From: Turicibacter bilis
Lineage (GTDB): Bacteria > Bacillota_I > Bacilli_A > MOL361 > Turicibacteraceae
NCBI RefSeq assembly: GCF_024499055.1
Contig: NZ_CP071249.1
Coordinates: forward strand, 744,001-808,000
DNA length: 64,000 bases
Reading direction: 5' to 3'
This document shows positions 53,953 to 63,253 of the stretch, piece by piece. Numbering within the stretch: position 1 is the stretch's first letter; each line of letters starts with the position of its first letter. Position numbers and translations under genes: made by a program. The notes under the pieces were generated by a model. The model saw only the letters and a list, made by a program, of their open reading frames with translations. It did not search any database and was not told where the DNA came from.

Positions 53953-54131
53953 AACAACACTCCTTTCAAAAGTAGTGTGGAGCAGAATCAAGAAACTATA
54001 CTTGATTTCATCAAGCAAAAAAACTTCTGAGAGATGATCTAAATCATCACTTCAAACACTTGCACGTTCTATTTGACTTTTATTTTTCATATCGTAAAAC
54101 ATAAACCATTTTAAATGTGGGGGGAACACTA

Positions 54132-54818
54132 ATGAACTATCAACTTTTAATCAATATTACTTTTCGCACTTTACTAGCCATGTTTATTGGTGGTCTCATC
54201 GGATGGGAACGAGAAAGTACACATCGCCCCGCCGGATTACGAACCCATATGCTCGTTGCGGTTGGTTCCTGTGTCATCATGCAACTTGGATCATTTAATG
54301 CCACTCATATTGGAGCCGAATTTAACGTTGATCCCTCTCGTTTAGGTGCTCAAGTCATTTCTGGCATCGGTTTTTTAGGAGCGGGAACCATTATGAAAGA
54401 AGGAACTACCATTAAAGGATTAACAACAGCCGCTAGTCTTTGGGTAGTTGCCTGTTTAGGACTCGCCGTTGGATCAGGAGCCTATGCTATCTCCGTTATT
54501 GGATTTGTATCTGTCATCTTAACGCTCACCATTTTTGAACATGCTTCCACGTTCATCCCATTCGGAAAATATCGTCGCTTTTCGATTAATCTTCAATGCC
54601 ATCACTTAAATGAAACCTTACAGCATTTAAATGCTACGGCAAAAAAGTATCATGCGCATATTCTTGATTTAGAACTTCTTGGTTTACATGACGATATCAC
54701 TGAAATATCCTTCAATTTCTCAACAAAAAAACTTCATAAAACACTTGATGCTACAACACTATTTAATGATATCAACCAAAATGAACAAATTGTATCTGTT
54801 AAAATGACCGAATATTAA
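54132..54818 (+). CDS. mgtC: MgtC/SapB-family membrane protein
   Basis: About 228 residues. N-terminal membrane domain of four or five helices with the family signature LIGWERESTHRPAGLRTHMLVAVG, GAQVISGIGFLGAGTIMKEG and IKGLTTAASLWVVACLGLAVGSG, then a C-terminal ACT-like cytosolic domain. MgtC proteins affect F-type ATPase and growth at low Mg2+; many environmental members have unknown roles. The ATG 54132 follows GGGGGG; the ATG five codons earlier has no site. Confidence 0.9.
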   Translation: MNYQLLINITFRTLLAMFIGGLIGWERESTHRPAGLRTHMLVAVGSCVIMQLGSFNATHIGAEFNVDPSRLGAQVISGIGFLGAGTIMKEGTTIKGLTTAASLWVVACLGLAVGSGAYAISVIGFVSVILTLTIFEHASTFIPFGKYRRFSINLQCHHLNETLQHLNATAKKYHAHILDLELLGLHDDITEISFNFSTKKLHKTLDATTLFNDINQNEQIVSVKMTEY

Positions 54819-54819
54819 A

Positions 54820-54850
54820 CAAAAGATGACGCCAAGGCGTCATCTTTTTA
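54820..54850 (+). terminator. mgtC terminator
   Basis: AAAAGATGACGCC-AA-GGCGTCATCTTTTTA. Confidence 0.92.
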
Positions 54851-54871
54851 GCATATTACGGGACTGAATTG

Positions 54872-55499
54872 TTAAATAAAGAGTTTTTTAGCCGTTTTTC
54901 CAACGGTTAATGTTCCAACGGTGTCAACCGTTCCACCAATGACACCACCAACAATAGGAACCATTTTACCTAAATTAATAACACCTTTTTGACCAAATTT
55001 CGTTACTAGGCGAAAGCCCACTTTTTTATTAATCTGATAAATGACTTTCATAGGCATTTTTTTTTATTAAATTCATCCCAACTTTTGAGCCAATCGTAAT
55101 CCCAGCTTGTTTTAAAATATCTGTAGCAGCTTGACCCGTTAAAGCCACAAAAACTAATGTTTTAACCTGATCATCTTTTAGATTATAACCTCTCATATAG
55201 GCAATGGCTGCGATCATCCGAATTTGAACAAAAATAACAGAACTGATATTAGCTGGAATCGCAACAGGTAATGTTAATAGTCCCCCTAATCCAGTAATAA
55301 ATCCGCTAGTTGCACATTTTGCACACTGCCAATTTATGAAGGTATCAATGGCTTCATCAACGGTGTCATACTTTTCAAGATAACGTTTAGCTAACTCTTC
55401 TGCCGACTCCATACCTGGAAGTCCTTGAATTGCTTTTTCATACCCCCACTCTAAGACTTGCATCATTTTAGACTCAGTTAATTGACTACTGCTTTCCAT
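54872..55499 (-). pseudogene. EcsC-family protein gene with frame break at an A9 run
   Basis: The 5' part (from ATG 55499) encodes MESSSQLTESKMMQVLEWGY ... GSKVGMNLIKK, then runs off-frame. The 3' part, in another frame, continues VIYQINKKVGFRLVTKFG ... GKTAKKLFI, which is the normal EcsC-family C-terminus. The break is at nine A on the minus strand (about 55056-55064); eight A would restore one frame of about 208 codons. It may be a true mutation, a sequencing error, or transcriptional slippage. EcsC proteins are helical, membrane-associated and poorly understood. Confidence 0.85.
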
Positions 55500-55608
55500 A
55501 CTGCTTCACCTCGAGAATTTTTTACTATCAGTGTCTTTGAGTAATATTATCTTATGACAAATCAAGTAACCTCGCGTGTGTGATGACATAAAATTGGAAT
55601 CTTAAACA

Positions 55609-55646
55609 TTTTAAAAGCGTTAGACTCATAATCTAACGCTTTTAAA
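55609..55646 (-). terminator. terminator of the following gene
   Basis: TTTTAAAAGCGTTAGA-CTCATAA-TCTAACGCTTTTAAAA, overlapping the stop codon. Confidence 0.85.
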
Positions 55647-56094
55647 ATTCTGCATCAATAATTCGTCTTAAATCTTCAGAGAAGGTTAGCTCACGCTTAT
55701 AATTTCCTTTCACACTTGTTTCATCTAACCTTAACCCCGTTCTTAAACGAAGAGAATCATAAAATAAACTTAAATTATAAATTTCTTTGACTAGTCCTTT
55801 TGATGGACAATACTCATGATTGATAAAGTTTTCAAGTTCTTCTACATATTTATAAGGAAGATGTTCGATCGTTTCAACTTTAAATCGATCTAGTATTTGA
55901 TAACGCATGTCTTCTTTAATTCGTTCTTTTAAACGCGTCTTTAACGTCTGATATGGCGCAAACTGAACAGCCTCTTTTGGATACTTACAACTCAGCTCAA
56001 AAAGCTGACAATACTCATTTTTCTTAAACGCTTCCCTAATTCTATCCTCCACAAAACTTCCACTCAAAAATTTACAATCCTCTACCTTTTTCAT
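55642..56094 (-). CDS. cytosolic protein of unknown function
   Basis: About 150 residues, charged and helical (DRIREAFKKNEYCQLFELSC, RLKERIKEDMRYQILDRFKV). No membrane helix and no domain that I recognise. ATG 56094 (MKKVEDCKFLSG) follows GGGGTG; the frame continues upstream without a site. Single-gene unit. Confidence 0.65.
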   Translation of the reverse strand: MKKVEDCKFLSGSFVEDRIREAFKKNEYCQLFELSCKYPKEAVQFAPYQTLKTRLKERIKEDMRYQILDRFKVETIEHLPYKYVEELENFINHEYCPSKGLVKEIYNLSLFYDSLRLRTGLRLDETSVKGNYKRELTFSEDLRRIIDAEF

Positions 56095-56159
56095 CGTTTC
56101 ACCCCACCAATCAGCATCTACTTTAAAATACGTCAGGAAACGGCAAACGTGCATGGTTT

Positions 56160-56515
56160 AATTAAAAAGTTTTTAAATTTCTAATCTCTTAAAAATACAA
56201 TAAATAAAAGAAGTCCATTATTTATTATATAAACGGTTAGTCATTACCCCGTCATATTAATGACTTTCTTCACATCTTAAGCTACATTTTATATAGAAAA
56301 GGGCTCAAAAATAACCAGCTAAGAAAAAGTTTTAATATAGTCGCTAGGACCTAGTAGCACCCTATTAAAACTATTTCAATTATAAAATCAAGAAGTGCAT
56401 ATCCGTGATGGGTATTAAGATAGAGACTGCGGTCTGTGCTTCATTTATTTTTTAGTAGTATTTTATCTAATCCTACATTTTTATTAAATAACTATAATTT
56501 GTATTGACCATTCAT
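56160..56515. other. intergenic region with two possible RNA hairpins
   Basis: No gene. Around 56321-56377 AGTTTTAATA pairs with TATTAAAACT with an inner TAG-GAC-CTA. Further on, 56389-56440, GAAGTGCA can pair with TGTGCTTC (two G-U pairs) with CCG/CGG inside. Both lie upstream of the 170-codon gene on the minus strand and downstream of the Rpn gene. Confidence 0.35.
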
Positions 56516-56518
56516 CAT

Positions 56519-56547
56519 ATAAAAAAGCGTTGCTTATTTAGCAACAC
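56519..56547 (-). terminator. terminator of the Rpn-family gene
   Basis: Minus-strand GTTGCT-AAATA-AGCAAC followed by GCTTTTTT. Confidence 0.75.
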
Positions 56548-56574
56548 CCAATATTATAAAATCATTGAAACCAA

Positions 56575-57474
56575 CTACTTATTTAATTCATTTCGGAGTC
56601 GTTTAATTTCTTCTATAGATAAACCTGTTATTTTTACAATCAGTTCATCATCTAAACCATTTTCAATGGAATTTTTAGCGATTTCAATAGACTTATTAAA
56701 TTCCCCTTGTTCTATGCCTAGCTCCACGCCTTCTTGTCTTCCTCGGGCTTCGGCGTGATTAATAGCGCTGTTATAATCTAAAAATTGTTTTTCTCTGGCT
56801 TCAGCTACTGCTAAAACTTCTTCATCACTTAATAAATGCTTAATTTCTTCATATACTTTAAAAATCTCTTGGTCCATGGCAACGATCTCCTCCAACTCTT
56901 CCTCATTGGCTGATTGGGTCAAAAATGTTAACCAACGTTCTAACTCATGAGTTTTAAAGTTTTTCTCATGTCTCTTGCGAAACGCTGGTAACTGGATGAA
57001 ATGAACTTCGAGCTCATTCATCTTAAGATTTGAATCTACATCAGCCGTTGGAGTAAAAAATAAATGAACCCATTTTTCATGATAATAATTAAAATTCAAA
57101 ATATTAATCGTAATCACTTTAGGGAGCACCTCATAGTTTTGCCCCTTCTTAATATTTGAAGAATATAATTTACTCCAATAAAATAATGTTCGTTTATCTA
57201 TATTATACTCATTACAAAGTTGGACCTCAATATTTATTACTTCACCTTTATCGGTTTTAGCATGGACATCAATAATTCCTAGCTTTTCTTCAAAATGATT
57301 TTTCTCTAACTCTAATTTCTCAATAATTGTTACTTCTTCAATTAGAGGAAGATTTTTATCCTTCATGACTGCATTTAAAAATGCCTTTAATAACTCTTCA
57401 TTTCCAACTGTTCCGAATAGCTTTTTAAAAATAAAATCATTAAATGGACTCACTTTCCACTTCACATTAATCAC
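56575..57474 (-). CDS. Rpn-family PD-(D/E)XK nuclease/putative transposase
   Basis: 299 residues. N-terminal family signature VSPFNDFIFKKLFGTVGNEELLKAFLNAVM. The nuclease core follows, with aspartate in LGIIDVHAKTDKGEVINIEVQL and the ExQ in place of ExK (typical of this group). The C-terminal region is repetitive and helical (EARGRQEGVELGIEQGEFNK), ending in a short helix-turn-helix-like tail. Members such as RpnA cut DNA and promote RecA-independent recombination; many copies per genome are common. Own terminator. Confidence 0.88.
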   Translation of the reverse strand: MINVKWKVSPFNDFIFKKLFGTVGNEELLKAFLNAVMKDKNLPLIEEVTIIEKLELEKNHFEEKLGIIDVHAKTDKGEVINIEVQLCNEYNIDKRTLFYWSKLYSSNIKKGQNYEVLPKVITINILNFNYYHEKWVHLFFTPTADVDSNLKMNELEVHFIQLPAFRKRHEKNFKTHELERWLTFLTQSANEEELEEIVAMDQEIFKVYEEIKHLLSDEEVLAVAEAREKQFLDYNSAINHAEARGRQEGVELGIEQGEFNKSIEIAKNSIENGLDDELIVKITGLSIEEIKRLRNELNK

Positions 57475-57687
57475 CTCGTATCATATTTTCAATATGATTT
57501 ACGCGGCCTTATTTAAGTTTCCTTTTTTACTGCATCGTTCTCACTTTGACAAGAATTAAATCTATATCAGAAATATCATCTACTGCTCCAAGTATGCTAT
57601 CTTTCACATGCCTAATATCATGTAGTAATTAATTCTTAATGTTACTTTCTGTCTCTGGTCTATAAAAAAAGCCTGAATACTCATAAT
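57475..57687. other. gap between Rpn gene and hsdR with a possible gene remnant
   Basis: On the minus strand a 31-codon frame without a good start (57527-57622, HDIRHVKDSILGAVDDISDI ...) looks protein-like and ends at TAA 57527-57529. It may be the tail of a lost gene. Nothing else is recognisable. Confidence 0.25.
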
Positions 57688-57738
57688 AAAAAATCCTCCT
57701 TACATTCTAGTTTTACTAGATTATAGGAGGACTTTTTA
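57688..57738 (-). terminator. hsdR terminator
   Basis: Minus-strand AAAAAGTCCTCCT ... AGGAGGATTTTTT with a nested CTAG-TAAAA-CTAG, about 40 bases after the hsdR stop. Confidence 0.88.
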
Positions 57739-57779
57739 TTATTAAGTATGACTATTTTATCTTCACCAAAATTCCAAAA

Positions 57780-60700
57780 TTATCTCATACTCATACACTG
57801 TAATTCAGCTTGTTCGAGGACGTGGTTGATGGCTTGTTCGCTTTTGTTTGGTGGATAGTCGTATTTTCTTAGGAGACGTTTGATTTTGGTACGCATTTTT
57901 GCCTGTGCGCGTTCACTTTTGTACCATTCGTCTCCTGTTTCTTTGATGGTATCATTAATGACTTTAGCTAAATCTTTTGCAATCGTTAATAATATTTCAC
58001 GATCCATTGTTTCTAAAATTTCTAAATCTTCTGTTAAGACATCAAAGAAGGCCTTTTCTTCATAAGTTAAATCCAGTTGGGTTCCTTCTTCAATAGAAAT
58101 TAAAATGGCATCTTTTAATTTAATTAACTCTTCTAATACGACATACACATCTTCTTCATCATGACGATTATTGTATTGCTCTAGGATGCGTTGTAGCTTT
58201 TCTGAAAATTCTTTACTTTTGACTAAGTTAACTTTCTTTAAGCTATCCACTTTTTCTTTCATGACACGCATCAAAATATTAGCGGCAATATTTTTTTGTG
58301 GCATGGCTTGAAGTTTTTGAAGGTTTTCTTCTGTTAATAAGTCAAAATTATCTGAGCTTCCCGCTTCAGAAAGAACTAAGACTTCATCACCTAAGATCGC
58401 TTCTTCTAGCATTTTTGAAATACGATGATTCACTTCTTTTAAATCCGGTGTTCCTGTTTTATTTGTTTTCATGATAAACGAGCGCACCGCAATAAAGTAT
58501 GAAATTTCTTGTTTCATTTCTTTTTCTAGCAAGCTTGTACAGATTTTAAACACATCTTTTAAACGTTTCGTCGTGTCCATAAACTGTGCTTTTCGTTTTT
58601 CATTGAGTTGCACATATTCGGCTCCATCACGAATGAGTTCATAACGACGGCGATCACTTTCTGTGAAGAAATCACTATAATCGAAGTAGTGGAACATATT
58701 ACGTAACACTTCGATATAATCAAGCGCTAAGCGTTTCGCTTCTTCATTTTCTTGAATTTTATCTTGGTCACGATTCGTATACGTTTTAAGAGCATCAAAT
58801 AATTCTTTTTTCAACCCGATGTAATCGACGACTAATCCACCTGTTTTTCCTTCATACACACGATTGACACGTGCAATCGCCTGCATTAAGTTGTGAGCTT
58901 TCATCGGTTTATCGATATACATCGTATCTAGTGAGGGCACATCAAATCCGGTCAACCACATATCCACGACAATCACAATTTTAAAATCTGAGTTCACATC
59001 ACGAAACTCAGCTTCGTATTGTTTTTGCGTATTTTTGTTTCCGATGAGTTTCGCCATTTCTTCTTCATCTTGATTATTTGATGTCATTACCATACGTACT
59101 TTATTTTTCCACTCGGGACGTTGAGCCATGATTTCTTGATACATCGCCCACGCCGCTTTTCGTGAATAAGCAACAATCATTGCTTTTCCAGCGACTAAGT
59201 CTTGGCGCTGTTCATAGTGTTCAATTAAATCACTCACCACTTCACGAATGCGTTGCGGATGGGTAATAATTTGTTCCATGCGACTCATTTGTTTTTGACT
59301 TTGTTCAACAACATAATCTTCGACTCCTTCATTGACCTGCATACTCCAGTATTCATCATCAATTTCTTGAAGTTTTCGTTCATCGAGTTGAACTTTGGCT
59401 AAGCGTGATTCGTAATAAATTTTAACGGTTGCCCCGTCATCCACCGCTTGTGTCATATCATACACATCGATTAAATCACCAAAGACACCGTACGTTGATT
59501 TATCCGTTGTTTCAATAGGCGTTCCGGTGAAGGCAATATAAGTCGCATTGGGCAAGGCTTCACGTAAATACTTAGCGTATCCGTATTTGGTTTCCCCTTT
59601 GTCTAAGTCAAACTTTCCATCGAGTCCATATTGAGTTCGATGCGCTTCATCAACCATCACGACGATATTACGTCGTTCGGATAATAATCCAGTTTCTTCG
59701 ACAAATTTTTGAATCGTTGAAAAAACAATTCCACCGGTTTGACGATTTCCTAAAAAGTCTTTCACTTCTTGACGGGAATCCATTCGGACCGGTGTTTGAC
59801 GTAAGAAATCACTCGCCGATTTAAAGGTTTCAAATAACTGACCATCTAAATCATTACGATCGGTAATCACTAATAGCGTCGGGTTATTCAAACTCTGACT
59901 TTTCACCAGGTTTCCTGCTAAGAAGGTCATGGAAAAGCTTTTTCCACTTCCTTGTGTATGCCATACCACGCCTGCCCGTCCATCACCATGAACGGCTTTT
60001 TCACAACTCGCGATTGCTTTTTTCATTCCATAATATTGATGGTATTGCGCCATAATCTTAGCTTTTGGTGTGAATAAGATGAAGTTTTTCATGACATCAA
60101 GGAGTCTTGGTTGATGAAATAAACCAAACATTAAACTTTCAAGCCAGCGATTTTGATACATGGCACTATCATCTTCAGGATTAACTTTCTTCCAACTCAT
60201 GAAGCGATCAAATGAAGCGGTAATCGTCCCCGCTTTCGTTTCCACGCCATCACTAATGACTAAAAAGGCGTTATAGTAAAATAATGAAGGGATATGAACA
60301 TTTTTATAATTCATCAGTTGTTTATACGCATCTTCTATCGTGACTTCTTCGCGCGACGTACTTTTAAGCTCCATGACAATCAGTGGAATTCCATTAATAT
60401 ACACGAACACATCTGGAATCTTTTTGCCCCCATCTTCTGTAATTTCAAGCTGATTAACGACTAAAAAATCATTATTAGAAGGATTGTCATAATCTATTAA
60501 ATTCACACGATAATATTCCGTTTTTCCATCAATAAAATCACTAATTTCAATGCCTTCCGTTAAATACTGATGGAAGGTTTTATTATTGGTGAACACATCA
60601 TTAGTGTCAAAGTTTTTCATCACACGAATCGCTTCTGAAAGACTTGAAATAGGTACATTCGGATTTAAACGAATTAACGCTTGTTTTAAACGATCGAGTA

Positions 60701-60809
60701 ATAACACTTCTTTATCTTCTTTGACTAGTTCACTCCCATGAGCATACTCATACCCCAACTCTTTTAAATAGTCGATGACGACATTTTCAAAACTCGTCTC
60801 CGTAAACAA
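57780..60809 (-). CDS. hsdR: type I restriction endonuclease subunit R
   Basis: Motor and nuclease subunit: it translocates DNA and cuts at a distance from unmethylated sites. 1009 residues. The N-terminal nuclease core is KIPDVFVYINGIPLIVMELKS (D...ExK, about 130-150). The SF2 helicase follows: Walker A WHTQGSGKSFSMTF, DEAH box MVDEAHRTQYG, motif III AFTGTP, and later VVDMWLTGFDVPSLDTMYID and QAIARVNRVY. The start is TTG 60809, preceded by AGGAGG at the end of hsdS. It needs HsdM and HsdS to work; HsdM is truncated here. Confidence 0.96.
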   Translation of the reverse strand: MFTETSFENVVIDYLKELGYEYAHGSELVKEDKEVLLLDRLKQALIRLNPNVPISSLSEAIRVMKNFDTNDVFTNNKTFHQYLTEGIEISDFIDGKTEYYRVNLIDYDNPSNNDFLVVNQLEITEDGGKKIPDVFVYINGIPLIVMELKSTSREEVTIEDAYKQLMNYKNVHIPSLFYYNAFLVISDGVETKAGTITASFDRFMSWKKVNPEDDSAMYQNRWLESLMFGLFHQPRLLDVMKNFILFTPKAKIMAQYHQYYGMKKAIASCEKAVHGDGRAGVVWHTQGSGKSFSMTFLAGNLVKSQSLNNPTLLVITDRNDLDGQLFETFKSASDFLRQTPVRMDSRQEVKDFLGNRQTGGIVFSTIQKFVEETGLLSERRNIVVMVDEAHRTQYGLDGKFDLDKGETKYGYAKYLREALPNATYIAFTGTPIETTDKSTYGVFGDLIDVYDMTQAVDDGATVKIYYESRLAKVQLDERKLQEIDDEYWSMQVNEGVEDYVVEQSQKQMSRMEQIITHPQRIREVVSDLIEHYEQRQDLVAGKAMIVAYSRKAAWAMYQEIMAQRPEWKNKVRMVMTSNNQDEEEMAKLIGNKNTQKQYEAEFRDVNSDFKIVIVVDMWLTGFDVPSLDTMYIDKPMKAHNLMQAIARVNRVYEGKTGGLVVDYIGLKKELFDALKTYTNRDQDKIQENEEAKRLALDYIEVLRNMFHYFDYSDFFTESDRRRYELIRDGAEYVQLNEKRKAQFMDTTKRLKDVFKICTSLLEKEMKQEISYFIAVRSFIMKTNKTGTPDLKEVNHRISKMLEEAILGDEVLVLSEAGSSDNFDLLTEENLQKLQAMPQKNIAANILMRVMKEKVDSLKKVNLVKSKEFSEKLQRILEQYNNRHDEEDVYVVLEELIKLKDAILISIEEGTQLDLTYEEKAFFDVLTEDLEILETMDREILLTIAKDLAKVINDTIKETGDEWYKSERAQAKMRTKIKRLLRKYDYPPNKSEQAINHVLEQAELQCMSMR

Positions 60810-60821
60810 CGTTTCTCCCTC

Positions 60822-62090
60822 CTAACTCTCCACATCACTCACACGAATCTCACCAGACATCAGTTTGGGTAATAAAGTATCTCTAATTAGTGCAAGTTGT
60901 TGATTTTCTTTAGAAATATAATCTATTTTCCTTAGAATTTTACTGTAAATATTAATAAAATGATTATTAATTTTCTCATTAGGAACTACAAATTTATAAT
61001 TTAAAACATAATTTACTTTCATATTTGGTCTAGTTGATGTTTCACCTGTAATCTTATTTATATGATTTGTAAAATCTACTGAATTTAATGTTGCATTTAC
61101 ATACATGGCAATCTCATCAAATACTCTTAATCTAATAATTCCATTATTAAATACAGCATTTATATCCTCTAGTACAAATTTGATTAAACCGATTGAAGCT
61201 GTTCTAGTAATCAATATATCATTTTCTTTTAACTGAAACTTTTTATAATCTTCTTCCGTTATCTGACAAAATCCCCAAGCATCATAATTTCTTTTATTAG
61301 TGAAATCACCAACCCTCACACATTTTATCCCGGTATCATGTTCAACGATTGGAGCACGTCGTATAGCATCTGCTCCAGTATTTGCTGAAACACTTACATC
61401 TTGTATTTTCTTTACTTTCCATCCTTTTGGAATCATTCCTAATTCACTTTCGACCATTTCGCCACCGCTTGATTTGTAGGGTTGACCTTCTTCATTTGGA
61501 AATTCAAAATCAATAAACCATCGCCTAAATAGCGCCTGCGCCATCTCCTCAAGCGTCTCATTCATCTGATTATTCAACTCAATTTTATCATCTAAAGAAG
61601 AAAGAATATCAACAATTGCCTTTTGTTCATTATAAGGAATATCCATTACCTTATAATCTAACATATGGTTAATTTTCATATTTGGTTGAGTCGATGTTCC
61701 AGCAGATATTCCATATATATATTGCTTAAAATTATTAGATATCAGATTATAGTATATATATTTAGGGCAAATATTTTGGTTTACCTTTAATCGAATTAAT
61801 CCATTATTATATAAGGAATTCAGATCTTTATCAATATACTTAACTACACCAATTGTATTTCCAGTTCTCGCCACTAAGATATCATCTTTTTTTAATAAAA
61901 ACTTATTAATTACTGTATCTTCTGCTCTGGTAAATCCCCATTCGTTAAATGGACGATTATTAGATATATCTCCAATCCTTATACATCTCAACCCGGTATC
62001 TTCTTCCACAATAGGTGCTCTCTTTATCGCATCTGCCCCGGTATTTGCACTATTAACTAACTCTTTTAAACTTATATAATTAAAACACAT
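60822..62090 (-). CDS. hsdS: type I restriction-modification specificity subunit S
   Basis: Recognises the bipartite DNA target. About 422 residues in two homologous halves. Each target recognition domain opens with nearly the same stretch (SANTGADAIKRAPIVEEDTG at about 10 and SANTGADAIRRAPIVEHDTG at about 232) and carries an R/K-P-N-M-K motif near its end (TSTQPNMKINHMLDYKV; TSTRPNMKVNYVLNYKF). Conserved spacer helices follow each (NNQMNETLEEMAQALFRRWF). ATG 62090 with GGAGGA; it overlaps hsdM by 11 bases. Confidence 0.94.
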   Translation of the reverse strand: MCFNYISLKELVNSANTGADAIKRAPIVEEDTGLRCIRIGDISNNRPFNEWGFTRAEDTVINKFLLKKDDILVARTGNTIGVVKYIDKDLNSLYNNGLIRLKVNQNICPKYIYYNLISNNFKQYIYGISAGTSTQPNMKINHMLDYKVMDIPYNEQKAIVDILSSLDDKIELNNQMNETLEEMAQALFRRWFIDFEFPNEEGQPYKSSGGEMVESELGMIPKGWKVKKIQDVSVSANTGADAIRRAPIVEHDTGIKCVRVGDFTNKRNYDAWGFCQITEEDYKKFQLKENDILITRTASIGLIKFVLEDINAVFNNGIIRLRVFDEIAMYVNATLNSVDFTNHINKITGETSTRPNMKVNYVLNYKFVVPNEKINNHFINIYSKILRKIDYISKENQQLALIRDTLLPKLMSGEIRVSDVES

Positions 62091-63000
62091 ATCCAATTCC
62101 TCCAAGTTGTTTTCTGATCTCCTCTTCCAACTCTTTAGATTTTTGGAATTGCTCTGCTAATTGTTGTGTTAAACGTTCCATTTTTTCTTCAAATGGTTCC
62201 CCGTCATCGTCTGCCTCTTCAATCCCAACGTAGCGACCTGGTGTTAAAATGTAGTCATGTTCTCTAATTTCATCAAGATCTGCTACTTTACAGAATCCTT
62301 GAATATCTTCATAGTTTTCATCATTTTTATAGTTAATATAAGTATCTGCAATTTTTCTAATTTCTTCGTCTGTTAATTCGCGTAAACGTCGTGTCACCAT
62401 CGTACCAAGTTTACGACCATCGATAAACAACGTTTTCCCTTTATGAGATTTATTTCTATTCATGATCCAAATACAAACTGGAATTCCCGTCGAATAGAAT
62501 AATTTATCTGGTAAAGCCACAATACAGTCCACTAAATCAGCCGTAATCATATTTTGACGGATAACCCCTTCATTTGACGTATTACTTGAAAGGGATCCAT
62601 TCGCAAGAACCGTTGCTGCAATTCCGTTTTGATTTAACTTATCAACCATGTGTGATAACCAAGCATAGTTGGCATTTCCAGCAGGTGGAACACCCCATTT
62701 CCAACGCGCATCGTTCTCAAGTAAAGCGCCTCCCCAATCACTATCATTAAATGGAGGGTTGGCCAAGACATAATCGGCTTTTAATGTTGGATGTAAATCT
62801 TCACCAAACGTATCGGCATTTTTAGAACCTAAGTTATTTTCGATTCCACGAATCGCTAAGTTCATTTTTGCTAACTTCCAAGTCGTTGGATTCCACTCTT
62901 GTCCATAAACCGAAATATCAAACGTATTTCCACTATGCTCTTTGACGAATTTATATGATTGAACAAACATTCCCCCACTACCACAAGCTGGGTCGATGTT
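62080..63000 (-). pseudogene. hsdM: type I DNA methyltransferase subunit M, 5' part missing
   Basis: Codons from the SAM-binding motif DPACGSGGMFVQS (62953-62994) to the stop are intact, with the catalytic NPPF (VLANPPFNDSDWGG), WRWGxPP-like WKWGVPPAGNANYAW and the C-terminal specificity-binding helices. Upstream of 63000 the frame runs into unrelated sequence, so about 150-200 N-terminal residues, including the helical bundle, are absent. The first available ATG (62970) would also omit the SAM motif. The enzyme should be inactive as it stands. The missing part may lie beyond the window if this is an insertion. Confidence 0.9.
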
Positions 63001-63069
63001 CCTACTGATTTTGATACAATAGAAAAAGCCCTCTCCGGAGCAAAAGCCACTGAAAAAGGCTTGAAATAA
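63001..63069 (+). pseudogene. 3' end of an unknown gene at the hsdM junction
   Basis: A plus-strand frame reads PTDFDTIEKALSGAKATEKG-LK and stops at TAA 63067-63069, immediately before a strong plus-strand terminator. It has the look of a protein C-terminus. The gene body is absent: hsdM sequence begins directly to its left. I cannot name the protein. Confidence 0.5.
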
Positions 63070-63112
63070 GGGCTTCCGAGGTCATGTGCTGACTTTGGAA
63101 GCCCTTGTTTTA
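63068..63112 (+). terminator. terminator after the truncated gene tail
   Basis: AAGGGCTTCC (63068-63077) pairs perfectly with GGAAGCCCTT (63097-63106), followed by GTTTTATA. Confidence 0.85.
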
Positions 63113-63253
63113 TATGTTCAGTTATCCTGCTACCACTCGGCAATGTGGTGAGGTGTCAGCCTTGCGGTGTAGAGATTTTGGAATAATTAAAAGGTGAGGA
63201 AAAATTAAAAGGTTGTCATTACCCTCGTTTTTGGCTTACGAAAATAGCGTTAA

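Noticed and set aside
57527-57622. 31-codon protein-like frame downstream of hsdR
   Set aside because: No start or ribosome site and no identity; treated as a possible remnant.
62871-63143. 90-codon minus-strand frame spanning the hsdM junction
   Set aside because: It reads hsdM codons out of frame and crosses into unrelated DNA; not a gene.
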